DNA of 64,000 bases from Ophiocordyceps camponoti-saundersi (nom. inval.). Taxonomy: Eukaryota; Ascomycota; Sordariomycetes; Hypocreales; Ophiocordycipitaceae. The position numbers and the translations under genes are program-made. This document shows, piece after piece, positions 24,801 through 38,100 of this stretch (position 1 is its first letter; the number at the start of each line of letters is the position of its first letter). Below the pieces are notes generated by a model. It did no database searches. It saw nothing but the letters and a program-made list of their open reading frames with translations, and was not told where the DNA came from. The DNA lies in contig PDHQ01000128.1 of NCBI GenBank assembly GCA_003339415.1, forward strand, positions 1-64,000. The letters are read 5' to 3'.

Positions 24801-25134
24801 TAAATTCCTCCCTAGCTAAAAAGGTAGTAGTTTTAATAAAGGGGGGTACTTTCCCTTATAGAAGCTAGTTATCTAAGTTAAAGGACTATTATCTATCTTC
24901 CGCTTAATAAAACTTTTTAAAATAATCCTTAGAAACTATTCTTTTAAAGTTAATCTTATTTAATATTTTTAAAAATATAAAATTATATTAGTATACTATT
25001 AGCTTACTAGTATATATAATTATAAAAATAAAGGATTCGAATTTATTATTTACTTTATCTTATACTTATAGTATATTAGCTTAAGAAACCGAAATCCGGA
25101 TAACGCTAGCTATTATACCTTTATTAATACCCCT
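21837..25134. other. degraded segment of the unit with possible coding relic
   Basis: Collinear with 48,826-52,135 in copy B, which has an extra piece of about 30 bp near 50,300-50,330. Coherent open stretches, interrupted only by TAA and TAG, appear mainly from 23,440 onward (see the relic at 23,440-24,600). I could not assign a family. Confidence 0.4.
23440..24600 (+). pseudogene. degenerate plus-strand frame, unit A, family unknown
   Basis: Starting at 23,440, one plus-strand frame can be read for almost 390 codons with TAA and TAG as its only stops. Pieces such as LTEKEIIKEKKKRLFNIYN, YKGGVNIRHF, PTKIAYLEGSFFNYLI and FLDNNLKLREGNKQLNIKER look protein-like. Because TG is almost absent in this region, TGA stops are rare in every frame, so an open frame is weak evidence here. 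A competing frame becomes better after about 24,600. I do not recognise the protein. A mutated transposon gene or a captured host gene are both possible. The copy B equivalent is at about 50,470-51,640. Confidence 0.25.
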
Positions 25135-25631
25135 TTTTTAAAGTTTTATAATAGTTTATTTTAAAGTAGCTAATAAACTTAATAAATTAAAATAAGTTTA
25201 AAAATAATTTCTTAGTATATCTTATCTTTTATAGCGTAATTAGCTAAGTAAATAATAAACTTGAAAACGAATTTACTAATAGTATCTTAGTTAATAGCTG
25301 CTATATTTCTTCTATAACTAGTAATATTCTCCCTTAGCTATTAGAAAAAGATTAATTAGCTACTATTATCTTTAGCTAATAAGAATTCTACTTACTTTAA
25401 CTTTATATATTTTTTATATCCTTAGCTTAGTTTATAATAACTTTTTATTACTTCTTCTATAAGAGAAATCTTAAATTATCCTTTAGTTCTTTTATAAAGG
25501 TTTTATAGTTATACTTATATTCTTTCGTAAGTTTAATTATAAACTTATTACCCGGATAGCTTTAAAGTAGCTCCTTATATATTATAATATTTTTAGAAGT
25601 TTCTATATTTAGATATAATTTATAAAAAAGG
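25135..25631 (+). repeat. composite repeat R2, second copy in unit A (truncated)
   Basis: Relative of 15,785-17,424. It ends abruptly at about 25,632, where copy A jumps from sequence matching 52,651 to sequence matching 55,254, so the R2 array found in copy B at 52,826-53,160 has been deleted from A. Confidence 0.6.
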
Positions 25632-27140
25632 CGATTTTCTATATAAAAATAAAAGAAATAAGAAAAAAAAAAAGAATTATTTAATAAAGTATTTAAAACT
25701 TTAAGAATAGAGTTTTAATTAGTAATTTATTATATAAAAGTATAATATTTAAAAAAAAAGCTATAATTTTATTTAGTAAAGTTTTATTATAACTCCTCTC
25801 TAAAATATAACTTATAATTAATAACTTTTTTAATAGCTATTAAGATAAGGTTAAAAGCTAATTCTTCGTTAATTCCTTTCTTTTTTTTAGAAAGGGGAGA
25901 GATAAAGGTATAGGAACTATCTAACTAAACTTTTAAAACTTTATAATAATAGTTAACTTACTTACTTACTATATAAAAGTCTAAAGTTTAAAGTAAATCT
26001 TTAATTTTATTTAATAAAGTTTTACTTATAAGCCTTTTCTAATACTTAACTTATAATATATAACTTTTAGGAATATTATAAAAATAAGCTTTAAGGCTAA
26101 TAACTAGCTTAATTCTTCCTTTCTTAAGGGAAATTAAATAGCACTATATACTTTATAATAACTACTATCTTATCTTAAGCGCCTTTTATTACCCTTATCT
26201 ATATAAAATATTAAAAGATAAAAAAGTACTAATAACTATTTAATCTATCTTAGCGTAAGCCTTTATTAGTATTTTATATTCGTATAGCGCTTACCTTTCT
26301 TAAGTATTATTATTACCGCTATTAAACTACCCTTTATTAAATAACTTTTACTTTGTAAAATCGATTATAGCTAAAGCTTTACTCTTATCTCTAAAAACTA
26401 CCGTTATCTAAAAACTCCCCCCCCCTTATATAACTCTACGCTTACTCCTTATATATTTTTCCTTTACTAACGCACTTACTCCTTTTCTCCTTTATAATAA
26501 ACTAAACTTTAATATATATATATATATATATATATTAGCTTATAATAACTAACCTAAGATAATATTATAGTAATCTTAGAATCCGATATTATAGTTTAGC
26601 GTAGGAAGAAAAATACTTTTAGTAAGTATAGTAAATACTTTAAGGGCGTAATTTCTTATTTAACTATAGCTTTTAGATAATATAAGAGGTAATTTTTAGC
26701 TTTTTAGGGATAAGTTAGATAGTAATTCTTTATAAAGAAAGCGATAAGAAGTTAGATTTTTATATAAAAATAAAAGAAATAAGGGAAAAGAAAAAAGGAA
26801 CTATTTTACCGAAAATAGAAAATTATAAAAAAAGTATATAAATTAGTAATTTATAGTATTAAATTCTAATATTTAAAATAAGGTTATAATTCTATTTAGT
26901 AAAGTTTTACTATAAGTTTTTTTTAAAACTTAACTTATAATTTATAACTTTTAAGATAGCTATAAAAATAAAGTTAAGAACTAATTATTAATTAATTCCT
27001 TCCTCCCTTAATAGAAACTAATTTATATTATATATTTAGTATTATAATAATTTCTATTTTATTTTAACTACCTTTTATATTCTCGTTATTATAAACTCTA
27101 AAAGGAAAAAAAGGGTTCCGGAACTATTTAATTTAACCGT
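25632..27140 (+). repeat. three R3-family segments, unit A
   Basis: Three consecutive relatives of 18,050-18,600 lie at about 25,632-25,870, 25,890-26,240 and 26,560-27,140. All share TTCTATTTAGTAAAGTTTT-like cores and AACTTAACTTATAATATATA-like sequence. The first two are joined by the second deletion of copy A, at about 25,890. The (AT)n run at about 26,513-26,534 and C-runs at about 26,409-26,425 lie between the second and third. Confidence 0.55.
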
Positions 27141-27576
27141 TTCTATACCCTTTATTTTACCCTAAGTAAGGCTAATATATATCTTTTTTTATTATCTTTG
27201 CTACCGCCGCTAAAGTATTTATTTATAATATATATATATATTTCTATATTTATACTTATAAAAAAAAGTATTAAAGAAATTATATAGGGTTTTATAATAT
27301 ATATTTTAGTATTCTTAACGCCCTACTATTAAAAATATAATTAGTATAGCTACTAGCACTATTTAGCATAACCCCCCCCTTATTCTATATAGATTATTAT
27401 TTTAAGTTAAAATAAATATAACCGCCCTCCTCTTTTAATATAGTTATTATTTCTTTCTTAATTTATTAGTTCCCTTATTATATTAAAGTTATCTTTTTAT
27501 AACTTTTTATATTTTTTTTCCTTATATATATATATAATAGAAAAAAGAAAAGTTAGATAATTTAATAAAAGAATTA

Positions 27577-29448
27577 TAATAATAATAATAATATTATTAC
27601 GCTAGTATGCCTCGTATAGCTTAGAACTATCTTATATATATTCTAGGAGGGGGAAAAACTAGAAAACCTAGGGTAAAACCCTCCCCTTAAGCGTTACCTT
27701 AGCTTCGGGTCGGACTACGCCCGCACCCAGCACTCTATACTTTTAATAAGTTAGGTGATAACTAGTAGCTAAAAAAGCCGATACGTCCCTTAGAACGGAG
27801 CTTACGGTAATAAGTATATATATAGTCTAGGTTTAGTGCGGAGTTCGCACGGCTTACTTATCTTCCTAGCCGTCGTCGTCGCCGTAAACTAAGTCCCCGC
27901 GCTTAATTAGGGCGGCCTTAATAATCCGGTTAATTAAGGCCTAATTAACGCGGCTAAGGAATATATAAAAGTTCTACTAGCCCGTAATAGACCCTATAAT
28001 AGCTAATTCCGAAGGGCGGCCTAATTATCGCGGTAAAGCTACGGATAAGTTCGGAGAGGGGGTTAAAGGCGGAATTACTATATTCGCTCTTTAGCGTTTC
28101 CGCCCTAGCTATTACTAGACTCCGGTTAGCGCCGGAGGGGGAGGAGGGGCGGTATATATAAAGTTCCGATCCGCAAATCTCCGGGGTTAGGAAATATAAG
28201 TATCCTTCGCCTAGTCCTACGCCGCTCTTATCTTAGGGTAAAGTTAACTTTACCTAAAGTAAGTCCCCTAATAAAGAGGGTAGTAATATAGTCTCTTTTC
28301 GTACGCTATAAGGTAAGCTAACTTACCCTTTATATACGAAAAGGCGGAGTATTAGCTATATTATAGCTTTATTATATAATATTTAGTAATATATCTAAGC
28401 TAGTAATACTTAAAATATTACCGAGGTTAGACTTTTAGTATATAAGGTTCTATATTAAAGATCTTCGCTTATACTATTATACTTTTATTATAGATTTAGT
28501 TTATATCCGCTATATTATTAATAATAATTATAAGGGAATTTTACTAAGTCCCTAAATAGTATCTCTTTACGTATAGTTATATTACTAAGACCTTATTCGA
28601 AAACTTAATCTTTTTCTAAAAGGCCTCCTTACCGCCCTACTATAAGGCCCGCGCCGGCACCCCTTTTATAATAAGAGTATAACCTTTATTAGTTAAGCGT
28701 ACCTTTTCTTTAAAAGTAGTATAAAGCTACCTTAAATTAGATTAGAGCTTATAAATAATATCTTAGAAAACTATCGTAATATTACCGCTAAATAATTTCC
28801 TTATTATAAAAGCTTAGCCTTACCTATAGAGTTTACGGTTAATATTTATTATAATTACCTTAAGGCCTCGGACTTAAAATAGCGTAATAATAAAGTCGGA
28901 GTAAATTATAAGCTAACGCTTATATCGCCTAGGAACTTATTTCTTAATAATCTTCTCTAGCGTTTTAGCTATAACCGTAGCTTATATCGAAGGAGTTCCG
29001 CTCCCTCCGGAGCTATAAAAAAAAAAGGAAACTATAGCTATAACGGCCGAGAAAATATTACTAACTAATAGAGTTAGAGTAAGGGGGGCGCCTCCCCGGA
29101 CCCTCTTAGACTCCGCTACTTATTCGATAATTGCCTATACGGAGACTAAGGCGTCCCCCGAAATAATCTTACTAATATTTACCTTAGCTTCTAATAAGGT
29201 AAGAGGTACGGTAAACCCTTAGGTTTAAGTTTACTATAATTCGGAGTAAAGCTATATTCCGGGTAAAAAATTTTCGCGGTCGCGATCGACCTATATAGCG
29301 TTGCCCTCCCCCTTAGAGTCGCTCCGGGCGCGGCTTAAGGCTATCGCTATAAGGTAACGGAAAAAGCGGAGTCTGCTTATAATATAAGAATAAGGGTTCC
29401 GTATCCGCGTCGCTATAAGCGCAGAGTCCGTAAAATATATAAAAGTTA
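27577..29448 (-). mobile_element. 1.87-kb element with (TAA)n end, copy 2
   Basis: A 1,872-bp insertion nearly identical, apart from transitions, to 19,946-21,822 and in the same orientation. It is flanked by the 13-bp duplication AATAAAAGAATTA (27,564-27,576 and 29,449-29,461). Copy B has the uninterrupted site at about 58,860-58,872. The left end is (TAA)n then TATTATTACGCTAGTATGCC; the right end is GCAGAGTCCGTAAAATATAT. Two different target sites with matching ends confirm the element's true boundaries. Family assignment stays open: non-LTR by the target duplication and tail, but without a readable reverse transcriptase it could be a truncated LINE or a long SINE-like element. Confidence 0.8.
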
Positions 29449-29484
29449 AATAAAAGAATTAAATTATAGCTTTTAGAAAATAAA

Positions 29485-29586
29485 AGTATATAAAGATAAC
29501 GTTAATAATAAGTCTAACTTACCTTATATATATTAAATTAAACTCTAACTAAGCTTACTAGCGCTCGCTTTTATAAGCTATTATAA
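29485..29586 (+). repeat. solo terminal-repeat fragment of the TRIM-like family, unit A
   Basis: Aligns over about 100 bp to 13,689-13,789 (shared AAGATAA, ATAAGTCTAAC, TTAAACTC/TTAAACCC and TTTTATAAGCTATTA-like ends) but is far more RIP-mutated. It is present in both units, so this family was in the locus before the duplication, while the 13.6-kb copy arrived or was lost later. Confidence 0.55.
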
Positions 29587-31996
29587 ATAAATAATATTTA
29601 TCTTTATTTACTTCTCTTACCTTATATTTACTAAATACGTAATATATCCTTACTTTCTTTTTTTTAATATATATATTTAAATATACTTTTAATTTATTAT
29701 TCTTTTTTATATAAACTTTAGTTATACTCCTACTTAAATAGATAATTATATTTTTTAATAAATATTTCTAAAAATAAACCCCTTAAACCTTTTTACTTAT
29801 AGTTTTATATACTTTACTAATATTAGCTATATATTATTATTAAGCCTATACTCCTTATAATATTTAATATAAGCTACTTATTTAGCTATATATAGTTATT
29901 TCTTATAAAACTTAATATACCTTTTTATAAAGTAAAATTAAATATAAATAATACTTAGCAAAATAACTAGGAATTATAATTTATCCTTACTATAATCTTA
30001 TAATCCCTTTATATCTTTACTAATATATCCTCTTATATATATATTTTATTATAATTTTACCTATAAGTTTTTCTTTTTCTTTATCTTTTCTTTTTATATA
30101 TATATATACTCTTATATACTCGTATATAATATAAAAAACTTTATTTTATAATATAATCCTTCTTTACTATATATATTTAAAGCTTATAGCTAAACTTTTT
30201 AGTAATTAAGAAAACTTATATTAAAAATATACTATTATTAATTAAACTTAGATTTTAATATAAACTAAATTATAACTATAGCCTCTTTTTTAATAATTTT
30301 AACTATTATAAATATATTATAGGAATTATATACTATAATAATCTAACTATATTCGCAGATTTTTTATTTTTAAAACTAGTTAAACCCTTCCCCTTACTTA
30401 AAAGCTAATAGGACTTATAGTAAAAGATTAACTACTTTATAGAATACCGCTTAAACTTTTTAACTTAGCAGCAAGGCTTTTTATAAACCTTTCTAGCTAC
30501 TTACTCTAATAAGATAGCTAAATACCGAAACTTAAGGGCGTTTAATAACTTTAGATATATACTCCCTTTTAATTATATTACTTAGTTTTAAGAAAAGCTT
30601 AAAATTATTATAATTTCCCTTAATAGTTCCGAAAGCTTTATAAGTAAAATAAAATATAAAAGTATTTTTTACTATTAGTAGTTAAGTTTAAATTAATTAT
30701 ACTACTCCCCGTACTTATACCTATTATAATATAGAAGTAGATACCTATTTCCTTTATAATTTTTATTTCGCTAAAATATATAGTAAAGCGCCTCGCTCTT
30801 ATACTTATTCCTATTTCCCTTATCCCTTTTATTAATATCTAAGTTTATAAAATAAATTTAATATATAAATACTTAAATATTATATTAGTTATTTACCTTA
30901 TCGTAAAATTACTTAGAATAATATTAATAAAAACTAAGAATTACTATCTTATCCTTATTAGGATTTCTACTTACCTCTTAGCTTTTACTAATATATGCCC
31001 TTAACTATTTTACTAAGATTTCGCTTATTACGGTTTTTCTCTTTTCCCTTTTTCTCCGTAACTTTAAATTTTTATTTATAATACTAATATTATTATTTAT
31101 TTAATATCTCCTTTTTATAATAATATTTAGTAAATATAACTATTATAATATTTATATTATATTAACTAACTAAGTATTCTTATACTTTTTAAAAAATTCT
31201 TTACTAAATTTTCTAACTTTCTCCTTATAGCGCCTTCTTATCCTTATCGCTATTTTCTAAAAATATATAACTGCGATAATAGCATAGTTTTATAAAACCT
31301 AACTATATTTAATAAGTTATTACTTTATTAACTTTTTTATTCTATATATTTAAATATTAAAATAAAAGCTAAATATTATAAAAAAAACTTTAAAACTAAT
31401 ATTAAGCTTAAAGAGAATAATACTAAACCTAATATAAAAATAATAAATACTAAAATTAAAAAATAATCTAAACTTATATTTATAAGCTATATTTCTTATT
31501 CTCCTTATCTCTTTTCCTTTTTATATTATATACTTACTAACTATAAGCTTTATTTAAAAACTAGCCCTTTCCGCTTTTTAAAATAATTAATAACTAATTA
31601 GGTCGCCTCTATAATATTACGCTCCTAAGTATTAAGGTTAAAGATATTCTAACTATCTATATTAAAAAATTATTAAAAAATAAATTATCTCCTTTTTTTA
31701 ATAAAAAGCTAGCGTTTAAAAAAGCTAAGTAAAATAATTTACTTAAAAAAGTAATTTAAGTATTATTATTATAAAACTTTAAAGCTAGCTTTCCCTTTAT
31801 TATATTATATTTTATAATTATATACTAATATATATCTTATAAGTAATAGTAGTAAATACTTATAGCGCGTAACTATTAAGTTTAGTAATAGTTACCTTAT
31901 AGCTAGTAACGTTTATAAAGTTAAAAAGTATAGCGTATTTATTATTATTAATAACTTAGCTAATATTAGCAGCTTATATTATAATAGTTAAATAGC
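29587..31996. other. gene-free right part of unit A
   Basis: Collinear with 58,996-61,410. RIP-saturated sequence in which scattered GC-containing words survive (for example CCTCGCTCTTATACTTATTC near 30,791). No family is recognised. Confidence 0.5.
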
Positions 31997-32139
31997 TAAT
32001 AGTAGGGGCAGATTTACGTTTAAACTATAAGTCTAAGACTAGAAAATTAGTTTTTATAATATAATATATAAATTATCTTATCGACTAAGTATATTTTATT
32101 ACCTCTTCTTATCTCCTATATTATATATAATAACTTACG

Positions 32140-33954
32140 TAACTGCCCTCCTTATTCCCTAAAAAATAAACCTATTAACTACTTTTCTTATCCCTTAAAA
32201 GATAAACCTATTAACTGCTCTTCTTATCCCCTAAGAGATAAACCTATTAACTGCTCTTCTTATCCCCTAAAGGATAAACCTATTAATTACTCTTCTTATC
32301 CCCTATAAGATAAACTTATTAACTGCTCTTCTTATCCCTTAGGGGATAAACTTATTAACTGCTCTTCTTATCCCCTAAAAGATAAACCCGTTAACTACTC
32401 TTCTTATCCCCTAAGGGATAAACCTATTAACTACTCTTCTTATCCCCTAAGGGATAAACCCGTTAACTGCTCTTCTTATCCCTTAAGGGATAAACCTATT
32501 AACTACTTTTTTTATCCTTTAGGGGATAAACCCGTTAACTGCTCTTCTTATCCCTTAAAGGATAAACCCGTTAACTGCTCTTCTTATCCCCTAAAGGATA
32601 AACTTATTAACTGCTTTTCTTATCCCTTAAGGGATAAACTTATTAACTGCTCTTCTTATCCCTTAAGGGATAAACCTATTAACTGCTCTTCTTATCCCCT
32701 AAAAGATAAACTTATTAACTGCTTTTTTTATCCCTTAAGGGATAAACCTATTAACTGCTCTTTTTATCCCTTAAGGGATAAACCTATTAACTGCTCTTCT
32801 TATCTTTTAAGGGATAAACCCGTTAACTACTCTTCTTATCCCCTAGGGGATAAACTTATTAACTGCTCTTCTTATCCCCTAAAGGATAAACTTATTAACT
32901 ACTTTTCTTATTCCCTTAGGCTCTTCTTATCCCCTAAGGGATAAACCCGTTAACTGCTCTTCTTATCCCTTAAAGGATAAACCTATTAACTACTCTTCTT
33001 ATCCCTTAAGGGATAAACTTATTAACTGCTTTTCTTATCCCTTAAGGGATAAACTTATTAACTGCTCTTCTTATCCCTTAGGGGATAAACTTATTAACTG
33101 CTCTTCTTATCCCTTAAGGGATAAACCTATTAACTGCTCTTCTTATCCCCTAAGGGATAAACCTATTAACTGCTCTTCTTATCCCCTAAGGGATAAACCT
33201 ATTAACTACTCTTCTTATCCCTTAAGGGATAAACCTATTAATTACTTTTCTTATCCCTTAAGGGATAAACTTATTAACTACTTTTCTTATCCCTTAAGGG
33301 ATAAACTTATTAACTACTCTTCTTATCCCTTAGGGGATAAACTTATTAACTACTCTTCTTATCCCCTAAGGGATAAACCTATTAACTGCTCTTCTTATCC
33401 CCTAAGGGATAAACCTATTAACTACTCTTCTTATCCCTTAAGGGATAAACCTATTAATTACTTTTCTTATCCCCTAAGGGATAAACTTATTAACTACTCT
33501 TCTTATCCCTTAAGGGATAAACTTATTAACTACTCTTCTTATCCCCTAAGGGATAAACTTATTAACTACTTTTCTTATCCTTTAAGGGATAAACTTATTA
33601 ACTGCTCTTCTTATCCCTTAGGGGATAAACTTATTAACTACTTTTCTTATCCCCTAAGGGATAAACTTATTAACTACTTTTCTTATCCCTTAAGGGATAA
33701 ACTTATTAACTACTCTTCTTATCTTTTAAGGGATAAACTTATTAACTACTCTTCTTATCCTTTAAGGGATAAACCTATTAACTACTCTTCTTATCCCCTA
33801 AGGGATAAACCTATTAACTGCTTTTCTTATCCCTTAAGGGATAAACCTATTAACTACTCTTTTTATCCCCTAAAGGATAAACTTATTAACTGCTTTTTTT
33901 ATCCCTTAAGGGATAAACTTATTAACTACTCTTCTTATCTTTTAGGGGATAAAT
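32140..33954 (+). repeat. 36-bp minisatellite, copy B (about 50 units)
   Basis: Same 36-bp palindromic unit as 7,683-8,811 but about 19 units longer. Many units here keep the unmutated centre TTATCCCTTAAGGGATAA and the CTGC form. A truncated unit near 32,912-32,925 is a slippage scar. Confidence 0.95.
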
Positions 33955-34948
33955 ACCTATTATCTTAGGTATATCGTTATTATTTTATATAATATAGTTA
34001 ATCTCTTTATCTTTTCGTACCTATATTAATAAAATATAAAACTTAACTCCCGCTCCTTAAATTAAGATATAGATAAGACGCGTCTTTTTAGTTTACCTAA
34101 AGCGCTATACGCGATAGTTAGCTTATTTCTCTCTAGTTATCTTTTATAAGATTAACCTATTAACTACCTTTCTTATCCCCTAAAGGATAAACTTATTAGC
34201 TATTTTTCTTATCTCCTAAAAGATAAACTTATTAACTACTCTTCTTATCTTTTAAAAAATAAACTTATTAACTACTCTTCTTATTCCCTAAAAAATAAAC
34301 TTATTAACTACTTTTCTTATCCCTTAGGGGATAAACTTATTAATAACTTTTCTTATCCTCTAAGGGATAAACTTATTAACTACTCTCCTTATCCCTTAGG
34401 GGATAAATACTTATCGTTTTAAATATATTATTATTATCCTATATAGTATAGTTAATCTCCTTATCTTTTTATACTTACGTTAACGAAATATAAAACTTAA
34501 CTCCCGCTCCTTAAACTAAAATATAGATAAAACGCGTCTTTTTAGTTTACCTAAAGCGCTATACGTAATAGTTAGCTTATTTCTCTCTAATTATCTTTTA
34601 TAAGATTAACTTATTAACTACTTTTCTTATCCCCTAAGGGATAAACTTATTAATTATTTTTCTTATCTTTTAAGGGATAAATTTATTAATTACTTTTCTT
34701 ATCTTTTAAGAGATAAACTTATTAACTACTTTTCTTATCCCTTAAAGGATAAACTTATTAACTACTCTCCTTATCCCTTAAGGGATAAATACTTATCGTT
34801 TTAGGTATATTATTATTATCTTATATAGTATAATTAATCTCCTTATCTTTTCGTACTTATATTAACGAAATATAAGACTTAACTTCCGCTTCTTAGACTA
34901 AAATATAGATAAGACGCGTCTCTTTAATCTATCTAAAGTGCTATACGC
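33955..34948 (+). repeat. higher-order array, copy B (3 blocks)
   Basis: Three blocks of about 215 bp, starting near 33,950, 34,408 and 34,788, separated by short runs of 36-bp units. Copy A has about eleven such blocks, which makes this the largest array-length difference between the copies. Confidence 0.9.
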
Positions 34949-35103
34949 TTCTCTTTTATTTATCCGAAATACTACACGCGTCTCTTTTATTTATCTAAAA
35001 CGCTATACGCGTCTCTTTTATCTACCCGAAATACTATATATATCTTTTTTATCTTTCTAAAACGCTATACGCGTCTCTTTCCTCTACCCGAAACGCTATA
35101 CGC
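34949..35103 (+). repeat. 31-bp tandem array, copy B (5 units)
   Basis: Five 31-bp units, the same number and length as at 12,558-12,712. Because the unit count is identical in both copies, this array was probably fixed before the duplication, unlike the 36-bp and 215-bp arrays. Confidence 0.9.
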
Positions 35104-38100
35104 TATAACTATAATATTTCGCTTACTTCTCTTTTATTATTTTCTATTATAAGTTTATAATAATAATATAATTCGCTAATATAAGGTTTAAACTTTCTCT
35201 ATTAGTTTTTATTATAAAAACCTATTATAAGAGGTATAATAAGTATAATAATAAATAATATATTCTTTAAAAATAGCTTTATATAAGTAAGTAAGTAAGC
35301 TAAAATATATATCTTATATATATATTATATACTTATAGTTATATAGCTTATAGCTATACTTATAATTTGCTAATTAATTAGCTATTAAGGATATTTAAAT
35401 ATTTCTTTCTCTTACGTATATATATACTAGTTTTTTCTTAATTTTATCTTTAGTAAAATTACTAATCGCTTTATTTATCTAAGTTTATATTATTACGCGT
35501 AAATAATAGTAAAAAAATATATTCGCTTTTTATAATATATATCCTAATACCTAAGGGATTAAGTTAATAAATTTAGTAAATATTACTTATAAGATATTCG
35601 CTTTTAATAAGTAAGCTAGTTATTTAGCTATTTATAATATAACTTTAAGATAACCCCGGTAAAAGTTATAACCCCGCTTAATTTTTTCCTTAGCTAAAGT
35701 TATACTCGCCTAAGCTTTAATTAGGTAAGATAGGGGAAATATATAAATAAGTTTATTATAAAAGGACTCGGCACTTATCTTAAAGCTATTTATAAGTAGT
35801 AACTATAAGCTACCTCTTACTAAAGTTATAATCTTAGATAGATTCTAATAAAATTAGAATATTATATTAAATAAAAAATAAATTAAGTAATTAATTTATA
35901 TATCTAAAAGTTAAAATATAGGTAAGTATATTATATATATATTTATATAAACTATAAATATAAAAAGCTTAATTTCTAACCTTTAAGCTTAGAGGCCTTC
36001 CTTATATATATAATATATATATATATATAAAAATAGTAATTTTTAGAGAAAGGCTTTTAAGAATAAAAATACTAGCTTTTAAGCTAGCGATATACTAAGT
36101 AGGATTATTTTATTATTATTATAGAATTTAAATAAATATATATATCTTTATATTAAAGTTTTCCTTTTATATTTAATAACCCCCTTAATTATATCTTACT
36201 TACTTATAGTTATATAAATTAAAGTTAGTTTTTCCTTTTTAATATTACCTTTATAGCTATAAGGCTAGGGACTAATTAAAATAGTAATAAAGTATTCTTA
36301 TAAAAGTAACTTATTATAAGGTTAATAATAGTATTAATAAAGATATTAAAATTCCTAATACTTATAACTATAATAATAATTTTACTAAGTTTATTTTATA
36401 AAGCTATGCCTTAAGAAGTAAAGTTAGCAGCGCTAACTAACTAAAAGGGAGGTTTATAAAGTAAGCCCTTATAATATAACTTAAAATCTTCGCTATAATA
36501 TTTACTAATATATATACTGTAACTACTTAAAACTTAGATAATATCTATATATAATAAGAACTAAGGAAGTATAATTATCCCTTACTTAAAACTAGCGTAA
36601 TTTCGGATAAATAACTTATAATAAATAAGCTCTCTAATATAATAAATTAAGCTTATAAGCTAGCTAACCTTATTAAGTAAAAAGTCTTCTTTTAAGCTTT
36701 ATAGTTTTTCCTCTCTAATAAATAGTTTATATATATATATATACCTAAATACTTATATAAGCTATTAATATAATATAGTATATTTTATATATACTACTTA
36801 TAAGATTAACTATATATATTAGCTTACTCTTCTTATACTTAGTAGTTTATTTCTCTTTTAGTCTAAGCTTTTAAAGTATTAACTACTAATCGATAAACTT
36901 CTCTCTAAATATTCCTTAAGCTAGTTAAGTAAAAATTATAATTATAATAGCTATTATTTTTATACTTAGTATTAGAGGAAATCTAAGATACTTAGCGCTT
37001 AATATTAAAAAAGCTATTCCTATATCTTATATAGTAAAAGGTAGCCTTAATAAATATAGTAATATTCCTAATATAATAATTATAATTCTACTAAGTTTAT
37101 ATAGTAAGGCTAAGGCCCTAAGAAGTAAGGCCGGCAGCGCTAACTAACTAAGAAGGAGGCTTATAAAGTAAGCTATATAATACTAGATATTTCCGCGTTA
37201 TAATAACGCTTTTACTATCCTTCTTTATTTCCCTAAATAGCTTATTAGTAGTTACTTTAAAGTAAATAAAATCTAGTATTTTTATTATAGTTATACTATT
37301 AACTACCTTACCGTATTCTTTAACGCTACTAGTTATAAGCTTAAACTACTAGTTATTCTTACCTTCGTTAATACGTTTTCTTAAAAGTTCTACTATAGTT
37401 TAATATAAGGTAGCTAATAAACTAAATATATAAGAATAGCTTTAAGAATAATTTATTAATATATCTTATTTCTCTTAGCGTAATTAGCTAATTAGATAAT
37501 AAACTTAAAGCTAAGTTTACTAATAATCTTTTAGTTAATACCTATTATATTTACTCTATAATAAATAATATTCTTTCTTAGCTATTAGAAAAATATTAAT
37601 TAGTTACTATTATTCTTAGCTAAGAAATATTTTACTTACTTAAACTTAATATTATTAAGGAATCTTATAATACCTTATAGCCTTATACTACCCTTATAGC
37701 CTTATTTTAATATATATATAGCTTACCTAAGTTATAAAAACCCTTTATATAAGATCCTTCTTATCTTATAACTTCTTACTTTACCTTTTATATTCCTTAT
37801 TTATTACTTTATATATTCGAATAGGTATTTAGTTTTTAGATATTTACCCTCTTTATATATCGCGTATAAGAGGGCATTACGATAATAAGTATACTCCTTT
37901 TTAAAATCCCTTAATACTAATATTAGATAGCTTATCTAATAAATATATCTTTAATCTTATTAGTATAATTACGCTTATTAAAGCGCTATTATTATAAAAA
38001 GTAATAAATAAGTATAATAATTTTATACTTATAATAATAAAAAAGCTAACTTAGCTGCTAAGCTATAAGGATAAAAAAAAAGAGGCTTCTTAGTTTCGTA

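Larger units (their letters stand above)
7543..32000 (+). repeat. segmental duplication, copy A (24.46 kb)
   Basis: The sequence from AGTAGGGGCAGATTTA onward reappears in the same order and orientation from 32,001. The two copies can be followed in parallel to their ends at 32,000 and 61,414. TAAT occurs at the left edge (7,539-7,542), at the A/B junction (31,997-32,000) and at the right edge (61,411-61,414), which is junction microhomology typical of a tandem duplication. Copy A has three insertions that B lacks (13,629-14,416; 19,946-21,822; 27,577-29,448), two deletions (at about 25,632 and 25,890) and a longer higher-order array. Nearly all point differences are transitions, as expected of RIP acting after duplication. 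Confidence 0.9.

Noticed and set aside
21837..25134. Starship-type captain (DUF3435 tyrosine recombinase) relic
   Set aside because: I looked for the family's conserved stretches in the degraded frames and could not find them. The open frames are too ambiguous to support the claim.
27577..29448. Specific protein assignment for the 1.87-kb element
   Set aside because: Frames on both strands stay open when TAA and TAG are read as mutated Gln codons, and each looks partly protein-like, so no frame can be preferred from this sequence alone.
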